64,000 nt of DNA from Adiantum capillus-veneris. Its lineage: Eukaryota; Streptophyta; Polypodiopsida; Polypodiales; Pteridaceae. The translations under genes were made by a program, and so were the position numbers. The notes beneath the pieces were generated by a model. That model had not been told where the DNA came from and ran no database searches. It was given only the letters and a program-made list of their open reading frames with translations. How positions within the stretch are numbered: the first letter of the stretch is position 1; each line of letters begins with the position of its first letter. Positions 22,737-33,532 of the stretch are shown one piece after another. The stretch lies in the NCBI GenBank assembly GCA_014529385.2, contig CM043951.1, positions 108,662,469-108,726,468 of the forward strand. The letters run 5' to 3'.

Positions 22737-22875
22737 CTTGACTCCATGAGAGCTTGAGATAGAGGCTTCACCTCTTGAAATTTGAGACCGAGGGAGAGAG
22801 ATCTTGAGCCTTGAGGGTTAGCCCAAGAGAGAGAGGTTGAGAGCTTGAGCCTTGAGGCCCGAGCGGCGAGACTGT
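22565..22875. repeat. Insertion with (GA)n in the 3' region of block D
   Basis: Relative to element A, block D carries about 310 extra bases between the polypurine region and the chromodomain tail. The core is a (GA)n run at 22653-22735, followed by purine-rich GAGAGCTTGAG/CTTGAG repeats to about 22850. The flanks resume similarity with A at AGAAAGGTCGTAACACATAGAT. Confidence 0.7.
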
Positions 22876-22949
22876 ATCCGCAAGAAAGGTCGTAACACAT
22901 AGATATAAATGACTTAATGAGACCCTCATACTTTTGTCATTTCCATCCA

Positions 22950-23491
22950 TTACACTGAATTCATATGTACATTTGATGTACTAGCTCTATCATTACCTCT
23001 CCTTTGCACACATTGGGTTGGGGCATACATAGGTTGTAACCCAAAGGCTTCAAGGTAAAGCTGCAATACATTTGGTGACTCTGACAGTTCATGCTCTTCC
23101 ATCCACTTGGCATCCATAGGTGGATAGTTCTTGAACTTCACCAAATAACGTCTTACAACTTGTCCAATACTTTTGTGTCCTTATGTGCCAAAACTTGCTT
23201 AGGTACCAGGATCTCATCAAGTTCCTCAACTTCTGGCTGATCCTCATCTGGCATATCTTCTGGCATATCACCTACGAAGGGTCTTAGAAGACTCACGTGA
23301 AATGCATTATGAATCTTCCATGCATCAGGAAATTTCAGCCTGTAAGCCACATCACTGATCTTGTCAAGCACTTGAAAAGGCCCATAGTAACGCATGTTGA
23401 GCTTAGGAAACAACCGTTCCTTGCCCTTCATCTTCTTTAACCTTACCTTTTCGAACCTTAACAATACCCAGTCACCAGGTGATAACAACAA
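22950..23491 (-). pseudogene. Integrase C-terminus and chromodomain tail of block D
   Basis: 23153-23491 reads LLSPGDWVLLRFEKVRLKKM, YYGPFQVLDKISDVAYRLK and AFHVSLLRPFVGDMPED, the GPY/F module followed by the linker, then PKQVLAHKDTKV, the chromodomain start. After a frameshift, 22950-23144 continues KFKNYPPMDAKWMEEHEL and LQLYLEAFGLQP. The order matches element A. A run of acidic residues (MPDEDQPEVEELDE) links the two modules. Confidence 0.7.
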
Positions 23492-24461
23492 TTCACGACG
23501 GTGACGATCAATAGCCTATTTGTGTTTTTCCTGAGTCTTCTCCAAGGAAACTTTAATTTTCTTGTACATTTCATCCATGTTCTCAACATATCGATCTGCC
23601 TCAAAGATCTTATCCTTTGTATGCAAAATGGGAGGAGCTTTTTTGCCGCCTTCAACAATATCAAAAGGTGCTTTGCCAGTTGACGAATGCACTGTATTAT
23701 TGTACGCATACTTAAGCATAGGCAAATACTGTTCCCACTTGCCCTTATTATCTGACACATAGCATTCCAGCAGATCTAAGACAGTAGAATTAGCCTCTTC
23801 TGACTGTCCATCATTTTGTGGATGAAATGAAGACGAGAACTTGAGCATAGTGCCCATATTCTCAAACAATCCTCTCTAGAACAAACTGGTCATGCGAGGA
23901 TCACGATCACTGATAATCGATTGTGGCATACCATGGTACTTAAACACATTGTACATGAACAAGCGTGCCATCTGATCAGATTTTATCTTCTTCTTGACAG
24001 AGATAAAATCGGCCTGCTTGCTGAACCTGCAAATAATGGTCCAGATACCATCATTCCCTGTTGGCGTTCTTGGAAGATCAAAGATAAAGTCCATAGCAAT
24101 GCTTTTCCATGGCTTATCCGGAATTGGCAGTGGTTGTAACAACTCTGGGGCCTTTTGCCTGTCAAACTTGACCTTTTGGCAAATTATGCATGCTCGCACA
24201 AAGGCATCCACACCTCTCCTCAAGGTAGGTCAATAGAAGAATGTCTCTACCGCTTTAACTGTCGCATCAATGCCACGATGCCCCGCATACGGTGGGACAT
24301 GACTGTTCCATGACCTTATGTCGCAGTGGCCTAGTGACACAAAGTCTGTCATGCATCATCATAAAACCATCTCTGAGGAGGTAGTGCTCATGGTGTTGCC
24401 CCTCTTGTAACTGTTCAAAGAGCCTTGCAAAATCTTCATCAGTAGTATACTGTTCCTTCAT
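23492..24461 (-). pseudogene. int: Integrase core and zinc finger of block D
   Basis: 23876-24223 gives CIICQKVKFDRQKAPELLQP (CxxC of the finger), IAMDFIFDLPRTPTG (first catalytic Asp), FSKQADFISVKKK and SDRDPRMTSLF (second Asp), then a stop. 23516-23869 continues FHPQNDGQSEEANSTVLDLL (catalytic Glu) and WEQYLPMLKYAYNNTVHSST. The finger's histidine part lies near 24230-24300 in another frame. An in-frame TAG at 23876-23878 is the only break inside the core, making it better preserved than the copy in A. Confidence 0.75.
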
Positions 24462-24503
24462 GTCATCTAGCTCATGATGATAAGGATTTGACGCAACTGA
24501 AAT

Positions 24504-25118
24504 TTATGACTTCCTTGATAACGCATCAGCTACAACATTCTTCTTCCCTTTCACATGCATAATCTGGAAGTGGAACATAGAAAGAATGTTTGCCCATTGC
24601 ATATGCTTTTCAAATAACTTTGACTGTGTTAAGAAGTATCGCAAGGTCTGATGATTTGTTTGGACAATAAAATCAGCACCTAAGAGGCAGTGCTTCCAAC
24701 TAGAAAGCACATGAATCACATCCAAGAGCTCTTTCTCATAGACTTGCATAGTCCTCTCTGGCCCTTGCAAAATTCGGCTTTCATAAGCTACTACCCGTCC
24801 ATCTTGCATTAGCACTGCTCTGATGCTACTGCCTTACGCGTCACACTGGACCACAAATGACTTCCTGAGATCTGGCAAAACAATTACTGGATCTGAAGTC
24901 CACTTTTCCTTTAAGAGACTAAAAGATGAAATCTCTTTTTGGGTCCATCTAAAAGTGACCTCTTTCTTTTGCAATGCGTGAAGAGGCGATGCTATCTCTG
25001 CAAAGTTCCTGATAAACCTTCTATAGTAGGAACACAGTCCCAAGAAGCTTCTGACATCGTACACAGTCTTCAAGTCTGACCATGTCTTGATAGCTTCCAC
25101 CTTTGCGGGTCCATTCTA
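24504..25118 (-). pseudogene. RNase H and RT thumb of block D
   Basis: 24834-25100 is the RT thumb/connection (VRSFLGLCSYYRRFIRNFAE, ASPLHALQKKEVTFRW, FVVQCDA with the first RNase H Asp), followed after a stop by 24504-24815 (RVVAYESRILQGPERTMQ, YEKELLDVIHVLSSWKHCLL, FIVQTNHQTLRYFL, KKNVVADALSRKS). In VQTNHQT the usual catalytic Asp is Asn, a further lesion. Just above 25100 one base is missing in the DPAKVEA codons. Confidence 0.7.
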
Positions 25119-25135
25119 ACACCATCCTTTGAGGA

Positions 25136-25751
25136 TTGCAGATAGTGTATGTTGTAGAGATACATATGGGACTGTGTACAATTTTGAGGATGTTTTAGAG
25201 GTATTACATGCATACAGGTAGCTTTGGCACATGGGAGCTAGCTGGCCGCCTCTATGTGCTGACTATAAGAGACAAAGTATCATAATAGACTAAGTTTTAT
25301 TTTTTTGCAATGTTAGCTTATAATTTTTTTTTGTGCAGGTGGACACGACTTCGCGAGAACCAACCTTTGCGGACAAGATTAGTATGCTCAGACAATCCAA
25401 AGAAAAGGCGGTACATTCTTTATAAAACAGTCTTATGCAATTTGTTTTTTGTTGAAATGGATAATTTTTTCTCTCACAAAATTTTTAGCTCAGACGAAGG
25501 CGAATTTTCTGCAGACTCCTCTCTCAAGCAAAGGTGTTTCCACCGCATCGTCTGAGCCAAGTCTTAGTAGAAGTGTATAATATTTACATGTATAGTGCCT
25601 TGAAAATTTTTACTGGTAGATATGGCCAAAAAGGCTTTCTTTCTCTCTACCAGGCCCTCGGACAAGGGTCTATAATTGTTCTCTTTGCTCATTTTTCTAA
25701 AGTCTATTTTTACTTTGCAAGTAGTGTCGATAAGTATTAGATGCATACTTA

Positions 25752-25822
<71 letters not shown>

Positions 25823-25898
25823 ATCTTATTTTCTTATCTTTACAAATCTTCGTTGAGCACATCGCAACAGCCGTTGCACGATTTTATTCGCATATCAA

Positions 25899-25952
<54 letters not shown>

Positions 25953-26383
25953 TTATTTTGTTATCTGCAGAAATCATCGCTAAGAAGATCGTCCAAATAG
26001 TTGATGCATGATTCTTGCAGTGGTTGAGAGAAAGAAAGCCTTTTTGGCCTTGTCTACAAGCATAAATTTTCCAACCACTATACATGTAAACATTATAGAT
26101 TGTATTAAGGTTCGGTTCACACGTTGTGGTGGAAGCACCTTTGCTTAAGAAAGGAGCCTTCAGAGAATTTGCGATGGTCGGAGCTAAGAATTTTGCGAGA
26201 AAAAAAATTGCATATGAGAATTTTATAAAGAAAATCACTTCTTCTACCTTTTCTTTTCCTTGTCTGAAGATACTAATCTCGAATGTAAATTAAAACTTAG
26301 TACATTCTAATACTTGTATCTTAAAGTGAGCACATAGAGGCGGTCAGGCATCTCCCATGTTTTCCAGAGCTATCTGTATGCAT
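25136..26383. mobile_element. Foldback element P, left arm, loop and most of the right arm
   Basis: A long imperfect palindrome. The left arm (25136 to about 25651) pairs with the reverse complement of about 26021-26383, and the pairing resumes across the T insertion with 58729-58800. Shared stretches include GGCCAAAAAGGCTTTCTTTC, TTTACATGTATAGT, AAGCAAAGGTG(T/C)TTCCACC, CCGCCTCTATGTGCT and ATGCATACAG. The tips read TTG(C/T)AGA(T/C)AGTGTATGTT. The loop (25652-26020) contains two (CT)n runs, each followed by a related ~75-bp segment. No transposase gene. The original size is about 1.32 kb. Terminal inverted repeats with no coding capacity suggest a foldback or MITE-like DNA element; a chance inverted duplication is the alternative. 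Confidence 0.75.
25755..25949. repeat. Two (CT)n tracts as part of a tandem duplication in the loop of P
   Basis: (CT)n at 25755-25819 and 25902-25949. Each run is followed by a similar segment (ATCTTATTTT(C/G)TTATCT, then AAATC(T/A)TCG(T/C)T(G/A)AG), so the unit (CT)n plus about 75 bp is present twice in tandem. Confidence 0.85.
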
Positions 26384-27318
26384 TGTTGGACGGATATGCC
26401 GCGACGGACGTCATCACAACAAGAACTCACCTAACATATAATGTTAGCTAAGGACGAAGCTCGACCCGTAGGCGCGTGGAAGCAAGCATAAGGTGTCAAC
26501 CTACACTTGACCGACTCCTAACTAATTTCTACAGAGGTCTCTAACAATTTTGTAAGTCACAGCCTTCAAGAGTGCATAAGAGGAAACTTCCTACAATGCT
26601 TTCTAGAGCCGAACACCCATCAAACAATCTCGAAACACCATAGAACTTGAAGGAGACCCTACTAATACGAATAGGTCGCTCTCCCTAAGGTCTATGAACC
26701 AAAACCCCAACCCACAACACCCGGTGCAAAATCACGTAGGATGTTTGGCCAAAATTTTCAAGTCTTCGTTTTCGAAATCTAAAGTGCCTAATGTGTAGTT
26801 CTACTCAATGTGAACGCGTGGATATGCTGCAATACAAAATCGGACAACGTATGCTCACCAATTCACCAGATGAAGCTCGTAGAAGGAGCTCACAAAACCG
26901 GACCGTACGTGCACAATGTAGGTATCAGCGCGTAGCTCTCGTCGGGGGCAACACGTTGCACTTCTCTACACTCGATTCTGACCACCGGTGCACACGTAGT
27001 GTCAAGATGAAGCTCACACTCTCTCTCGTACACAGTACGCTCACTCACAGACTTCAAAACTTGTTCTTTTTAAATGACAAAAGGTTTTTTCATTAAGGTC
27101 AAAAAGTGGTATAAATACCTTACAATTCTCAAACCCTAAAGTTCCAAAATCAACCAGTCACTCAATCTAACTATCAAAACTGGGATACAATTTGGAAACT
27201 TCTGTAAGCCCCAATATTTACAAGGTGAAAAATCAGGCTTCCTTAATAAATGAATAATTACAAAAAATGATAATCCTTCGAGTAGTTAGTCTCCGTGGGG
27301 TGTGTCCAGCTTCTAACA
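26384..27318 (-). repeat. 3' LTR of T
   Basis: 935 bp, aligned by eye with 57790-58723 over the whole length with several substitutions per 100 bp and a few short indels. It was inserted into the right arm of P. It contains an isolated half palindrome (CGTAGGATGT near 26736) related to the motifs in the untranslated regions of T. Confidence 0.95.
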
Positions 27319-27332
27319 CTCCTCCCCTCCTT
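27319..27332 (-). other. Polypurine tract of T
   Basis: On the minus strand AAGGAGGGGAGGAG directly precedes the LTR start TGTTAGAAGC. It primes plus-strand DNA synthesis and confirms that the element reads on the minus strand. Confidence 0.85.
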
Positions 27333-27370
27333 GCTCATGTCGTCCCCGACATGGCCGCTGATCTGCTTCT

Positions 27371-30300
27371 TCATCGTATGGTCTCACGCATCTTGATCAG
27401 TGATTCGTATCTTGCATGCAGATTCATCATTGTTGGGCCGAAAATATAAGTGTTTATTGTGAAGAAGCCGGTGTAGAACGCTTCTTTAAAGGCCTGGAGG
27501 TGATAGGATGGTAGAAACATTATCCTTTGATATAGCGCATGTATCACCTCCTTGGAAGGCTGACCAGACAGATCATAGGCGCATCTGTAAGTATCTTGGA
27601 AGAAGAAGATACTGTCTGTCACCTGGCCTGGCTTGAATGTCTCAAATACTGCTAGAAGGGTTTTGCAGATTTTTTTCATCATGATGCACGTAAGGTCAGG
27701 TGAGCCAGTGAACAATTTGATGGCACCCGTTAGGGTTTTCACCATGTATTGGACACTTATTCTCTCACCTGCCTTCAAGCCCGGCAGCTTAGGGTAATTT
27801 AGCCAAGTGGGTTGGCTCCTTTGTAAGATCTCCTGGGCGTTCCACGCCCTGATCCTTGGTAGAGGACAAAAGCTGAGGTTGTCTCTGATGTTTTCGGTGT
27901 CTCTACCAAGTGGATTAGGTATTGTGGGTACTTTGTGAGCCAGGCCTTCCTCCATTTTGGTTGAGAGTCAGCAATTAGCTTGACCCCTTTTGTTTGGGAG
28001 GTATCTGCGTTGTAGAGTGGTACGGTCGGCTCTTCTCTTATCCGCTTATTGATGGTGGCTGCTTCATATTTCAGCAAAGGATATGGGAGAGAGGGTTGAA
28101 GACATTCACGCCTGAGGTTGCTGGCGTCAATCTTCTGAATGGTTATGGACTTGAAAACCCTCTCCTCCGACTCCATGGCTTCCTTTGTTGTCTCTCTGAT
28201 TTCCACCTCTATTGCCTTCCGCAGCTTTTCTTCCTCCTCCTGTGTTAGATCTTGAGGCTCTTGAGAGGATCCTTCTAGGATTTCCTCTTGCATAGGTGTG
28301 TCTACCAGATCTGCCACATTTTCTAAATCAATGCCTTCATTGGCCGCTGGCCCTGTGCCCTCTTGTTCTCCGGCTTGCTATCCCTCAGCTCCTCAATCTG
28401 CTTTAAGAGTTTCTGTTTTTCTGTTTCAGCTTCTTCGCCCATATTTACGAGAAGGTCATTCAATTCGGCGTTTATCTTCTCCGCCTTCTTGAGCTTTCTT
28501 TTGATACTTTCTAATTCTTCTTGTAGGGCTTTTTGCTCTTCTTCCATTCGTGTTTGCGTGACAATAGACCCTTCTGCCATCATCAATCTTTGCTTTTTCT
28601 CTAGAGTGAGCTCCTTCTGAAGTTCTTGCATCTGTTCTTCATAAAGTTGACTCTCCGTAGTGATGTGAGTCGAGCTAGTAGATCTGACTCTGGTAGGGGG
28701 TGCTCGCAGCCTCTGGATGGTTTGATCTTTCACTTTGAGCTGGTCCTTGAGCTCAAGGACCTCATCCTGGCAGGCTTCTTGATCTATCTCCTCCTTTTCT
28801 TTGGCGTTTCGCATGGCTTTGACTTCTTTAGATTCCTTAGCCAGATGTAGGGTCAGGTTATCCCTTTCCCTCTCGGCATCTATCAGTGATTTGCTGAGTT
28901 GCTGACATTCCTCTTCAACTCCTTGCATTCTTTGTGCTGCTGCCTGATTTTCTTCCTCCATTGCCTGGCATCTTTGCAATGCCCTTGCTAGGCTGGCCTG
29001 TAGCTCAGCTTCTCTCTCTTTCTGCCTTTGAATTTGTCCTTGCAAAGAGTCTACTTCCATCTTTATCTTCACTTCAGTGGCCTTGAGAGCTGCCATCTCA
29101 CTTTCTGAAGCCATGGATTGCGCTCTCAACCCTGTTTGCTTCGTCATCACCACATCCCAGTCGTTGGAGGGTGGGTGCAGATCCACTGTATCTGTGGCCA
29201 TTTATTTTAGTTCTACTAGCCTGATGCTTTGCATTTGTTCCTTAGGCCCTGTGCTTTCCAAGTCGAATGCGACTGTGGCAGCTTCTTCTTTTGTGTATCC
29301 TGCAGCTAGCAGGTCCAGAAATGTGTTGTATTCTTCGTTTGGCTTTGTTTCCTCACTTTTGGGTTTAACCTCTTCCCTTTCCTGGCTTTGTTCTCTCTTG
29401 GGCTCCTCCTGGCCTTTGTGTTTGTCTTCCTCCTCTTTATCTTCTTGTGGAGGGCTGTGAGGAGGTGGTGAGGGCGGTGGGCTGGGTTTAAGGCTGGCCG
29501 ATAGAGATGTAGGATTTCTCTTTAAATCTCTGTCTGCGTTAGTTTTTCTTTCTCTCTCTTGGCTCTCTTGCTCATCTAGCAGTTTCTGCCGTATTTGCTC
29601 CACTTCCTCCTCTGTGAAAGGTACCTGCGGGATATTTTCTAATGCGGCATCAAGAATCTCAAAATTTTTGATATAATCCTCGAATCTGTCCCTTTGCTTC
29701 TAGAGACGGCTTCCAGAGTTCACTCTGAAGCTCTCCATCAGACGCTCTAATCTTGCCGCTTTTTGTGACTTTGTCTCTTTCACCGGCACTTGGACAAACT
29801 CTTTCTTTCCTTTCTTTTGCTCTGGCTGCTCCTCTTGAACAGGATCTAGCCGTCTTTTCAATCTTGTAGCAACCCTTGGTACTCTTTGTGGCTCGTCCTC
29901 TTTGTCTTCTTTGAGCCTCAGCCAGTCATTCTACGATGGGGAGTCAGGCCATCTTCCTTTTGCGTGTAATGCCCCATAAATCACCTTAGTGATTAGTTCA
30001 CCTGATACAATATATGTTGGCTTCTTGTTACCCATCTTCACTAGGTTGTCATATATATATGCTGCATAATTGATTATCTTTGGGGTGCCTTTCGTCATTG
30101 CCCAAGTGAATGTCGTGGAAATTGCACCCGGCGGTATTCTGTACTTTTGTGGCCTCTTCGTACACATGTGGAAGTATTGGTTGCACAAATGACTCATGAC
30201 TGCCACTCTTGGGTTGGCAATATCTTCAAAAGTGTAGTTTCCTTTCTTCACATTGTATACCTTGACATCATCCCTTCTTTCAGTTACACTATCCCCCTTG

Positions 30301-30740
30301 TTGGAGAGGTCTAGTGTATCTGCTACGACTTGCTCAGTGATGATTATTTCTGTTTCAGGCCTACCTTGTAGATCGGTTACTCTGGCCACTCCGTCTTCTT
30401 TGATGGTCGTCACAAACTCCCAGACTCTCTTGATGTCAACCCCTGCCGGCACTGCTTCAAAATAGTTGTGGAGATCAATCTTCTCCAAGTACACGGCCAT
30501 TTTGCTTCTTACGAACTCATTGAGTTCTCGCGGCAGCATTGGTAGCTTGATCACATTCCCTTCAGTGTCTTTGAATACTCCTTGGTAGATCTTTAGGTCG
30601 TTTGACTCTAGAAGATCTTCTTGGATCCATGTGCTGGTGGGCTTTAGTGTTCCTTCTGGTATGACGAAGGGCTCCACTTCTTCTAGGTAGTCCTTAATGG
30701 TCATTCTTTTCTTCTTTGCCGGTGACTTCGCGACTGCCAT
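27371..30740 (-). pseudogene. T third ORF in the env position: unknown N-terminal domain plus long coiled coil
   Basis: Starts at an ATG (30740, MAVAKSPAKKKRM) and runs to a stop at 27371, 39 bases before the polypurine tract. About 1,120 codons in the element's sense orientation. Codons 1-270 form a compact domain (LPRELNEFVRSKMAVYLEKI, VVADTLDLS, RIPPGAISTTFTWAMTKG, ELITKVIYGALHAKGRWPD) whose layout recalls the plant transposon protein domain seen in Athila/Tat ORFs. A charged Lys/Glu/Pro-rich linker follows, then a heptad-rich coiled coil (29201-28323; repeated EEL/KEL/QLL patterns) and a C-terminal domain (27955-27371). It is broken by in-frame stops near 29931, 29700 and 29202 and frameshifts near 28320 and 27900. 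No signal peptide or membrane segment is evident, so an envelope role is not supported. Confidence 0.7.
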
Positions 30741-33532
30741 AGATCCTGTTGCACTCAGTAATCCGAAGTTAGCGTTTTTTTTTTTAATATTAGCTGAGAA
30801 ACTGAGTTTTAACTATCCAAATGACTTGAAAATTGAAAATAAATCTTAAAAGAAACTTGTGAAACTGTGCATGTGCTCATAGTTCAAATCTGGCCAAAAT
30901 TTTTCATTTAGACATCCTACACGTAGGATGTCTTTTTCATCAGAATTGGTTGATACTTAACATGCTGGTAGTGCATGGCTTATGGAACATGGCTATGTGC
31001 TTGGATATGGATTTGGGCATCAAAAAGTGGATTTTTTGGCTGATTCAGGCTTTAGGTCACAAATTGGGTAGAAAGTCCATAACAGGTAGCAATTGATGTC
31101 CAAATGGGTGGAAAATTGGTATATGGGCTCATTGCACCATGGTATTGGCTCCCATGATGTCACTCTTTGCACAGAAGGTCCAAATTATGCTGGAGACATC
31201 CTACGCGTAGGATGTCTATTTCATCAAAATGACATGAGATTTGTTTTGTGGGTAGTCCTTGGCCTATGGAACATGGCCATGATCTTGGATTTGGATTTGG
31301 ACAAGGATTGATGCTTGTAAGAGCCTGTGTAGTGTTTTTGGGCTCCAAAAGTGTATCTTGAAGGTGTTGGGGGTCAAAAATGATTAGAATGGCTTCAAAA
31401 TTGATATATGAGCTCTTGATGATGAGGTAATTGGATCTGGAATGGACAAACATCCTCTGTAGGCCAAAAATGTCAAATAGACATCCTACGCGCAGGATGT
31501 CTACTTCACCAATTTTTGCTTCTGACCACACAGATTGGTTGGTGATGTGTTGGTGAATGTGTTGTGTAAGTTTCATGTGATTTGGACAAGATTTGGTAGG
31601 TCTATGGCCCATTATTGCCTCTATGCCCTAAGTTTGCATTTTTTCATGCATATGAGGTCAATTTTGGTCCAAATGTGATGAGACTTGGTGGATAGCATGT
31701 AAAGGTCATTCAGAAAATGTGTATGATGAAAAATATTGGGATATGTGTCCAAAAATGCCCTGGAGTAGGATGTCTCCTGATGATTTTTTCATGGATTGTG
31801 CCTCTAGTGCCTGCCCTTGGTCCCCCTGAGTCCCTTTTAAGCCTAATTTCAACAAAAAAGTCAAATGGATAGAAATTAACTCCCTATGTGGACTTCAGAG
31901 CCTTCGAGCCGTTTTTTTGACTTTTGGAGTGCTTCTTGGCGATGAAATTTCTTGATGTTGGTCTCCATAGCTTCCCGATCCCTTGGGGATCCTTGCCGTA
32001 TGGTTTTGTCGACTTTGGCTTCACCGGAGCTTCATTTGTCAGTTTGTCGCTCTAGAAGCACCCGTGGTTGCGTTTACATGTCTTCGATGATTAGTGGTGG
32101 TCTACCACCATAGGACTTGGTTGTTGATGGTCTAAGAAAGCCGCTCGTGAAGTTTGGTGGCAAATGGGCATGCGGTTTGGCCGCGAGAGTAATTTGACGC
32201 TTTGTGTGTCTGATGTCGTTTCTGAAGTTTAGTGCCGCTTCGGGTCACTTTTTGGTCATGCGGGTCACATAGTCTTGTCGAGCATGTTGAGATGCTCCTA
32301 CCCATGAATTGGTCGCCTTTTCGCCGATTTCCCATTTGGTGGCCTTTTGCGAGATTCTAGGAATTAGGGTTTTTTTCGATGGTTTTCTACTACCTTTGGA
32401 CATCCAGGATTGGTCTCCTATACTAAGGTAAGCTGCCGATGAAGTCTCGTTGCTTTTGGGTTAGCCATTAGCTGTCGCCGTCTCTACTTGTAGGTCTCTA
32501 CCGCCCGCTTTGCGTGTGATCCCTACGCTAGTTTTCGCGACACAATGACAAACATGCACGAAAAGCTCAAGGTGGTGAGCCTACCTCTCATGTCTGAAGC
32601 TCGTCGAGTAGTCGTGCGCGTCGTAGAAGCTGTTGGAAGGTCCGTCCGCTCTAGGTGGCAGAAGCTCTCTCCACAAGGTCAATAGTGAAAATGAGGTTAA
32701 AATTTCTTATAATGGAGGTCCCCGAACCACTTTTCATGAAATTTGACATGTGCTCCTATCTTCTTGCGAGATGCGGTTTAGGCTCAAAAATTTCTTGATT
32801 TGGACTCCATTTGACCTGTTTACCAGAAATTTGGCATTTTGGTCAAAACCTGGCCAAAACACGCTTTCTGCTCCAGTCTCATAATTGCACCCCCACTCTA
32901 CCATAGGTTGTCCTATAGTCACTGATCATCCCCCTATTTTCTGTTTTTCTTTATGACCATTTTTCACCTGTTTTTTGTATTTTGAAGTTTTTCTGCTGAA
33001 AATTAGCAAAATTAAAAGAAAAATAGCAAATCAAACCCAAAAAATCCCCAAAAATCATAATAAATCACAAACATCACCACAAAGCATTATATACACTCAC
33101 ATGCAATTTTTATGGCCGGATTTCTCCGTTTTACTAGTATTTTGTCCGAAAAATGGCTATTTCTACTTATATACACACACACCTAGGGGCTTGATTTGGC
33201 GTTTGGCCCCATATACCTATAGATACATGTTGTATAAGGGCATATGTACTTGGGTTAGTCTAGAAATTCTCAATCAAACAACAACCCTTAAAATAGTCGA
33301 AAATCATGTCCTTTTTTGCTCTTTCTGCTATTGGTTCCACATTTGAGAATGCCTCCCCCCCTCCTAGCCGGAGTCCTCCCGAACGACAAGGTATCGCCTC
33401 GGAGTATGTGCCGTGCATAGGTTGAAAAAGTTGTGCTAATGCTTGGCCGATTAATGTGCCTCTAATTGATGCATACTCGATCAATGCATGGAAAAATTAA
33501 TGCTGTGCAAGAGAAGGGAATAAGCAAGATGC
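30741..33532 (-). other. Spacer of T between pol and ORF3
   Basis: About 2.8 kb without credible coding sequence on either strand. 30850-31790 is a diverged tandem array carrying 24-bp palindromes (separate entry). 31800-33200 shows no recognisable protein or RNA. Because it precedes ORF3 in the sense direction it may hold signals for making an ORF3 message, but no promoter or splice site could be identified with confidence. Confidence 0.6.
30850..31790. repeat. ~285-bp tandem array with a 24-bp palindrome per unit
   Basis: Palindromes at 30910-30933, 31194-31217 and 31479-31502 are 284 and 285 bases apart, with a half copy (GTAGGATGTCTCC) near 31764. The sequence between them is related (TTTTTCATCAGAA / TATTTCATCAAAA; TGG(C/T)(C/T)TATGGAACATGGC), so these are diverged tandem units. 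Palindrome arms: AGACATCCTAC and GTAGGATGTCT with a 2-bp centre. The copy at 31194 is perfect and the others have one mismatch. Confidence 0.85.

Larger units (their letters stand above)
22496..25135 (-). mobile_element. Interior of chromovirus block D, 5'-truncated
   Basis: Minus-strand interior holding polypurine tract, 3' untranslated region with a (GA)n insertion, chromodomain tail, integrase, RNase H and RT thumb. Similarity stops inside the RT at about 25135 (just past the position equivalent to AKDGVRMDP), where the foldback element P begins. Gag, protease and most of RT are missing. Confidence 0.75.

Noticed and set aside
29077..29460. Plus-strand ORF of 127 codons opposite the T third ORF
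   Set aside because: Antisense shadow of a Glu/Lys/Ser-rich coding region. No motif.
27371..30740. T third ORF as a true envelope gene
   Set aside because: In the env position, but I see no signal peptide, hydrophobic fusion segment or membrane anchor; the long coiled coil and charged linker point elsewhere.
30910..31502. The regularly spaced palindromes considered as a CRISPR array
   Set aside because: Spacers of about 260 bases are related to each other rather than unique, and this is plant nuclear DNA within a retrotransposon. It is a diverged tandem repeat.
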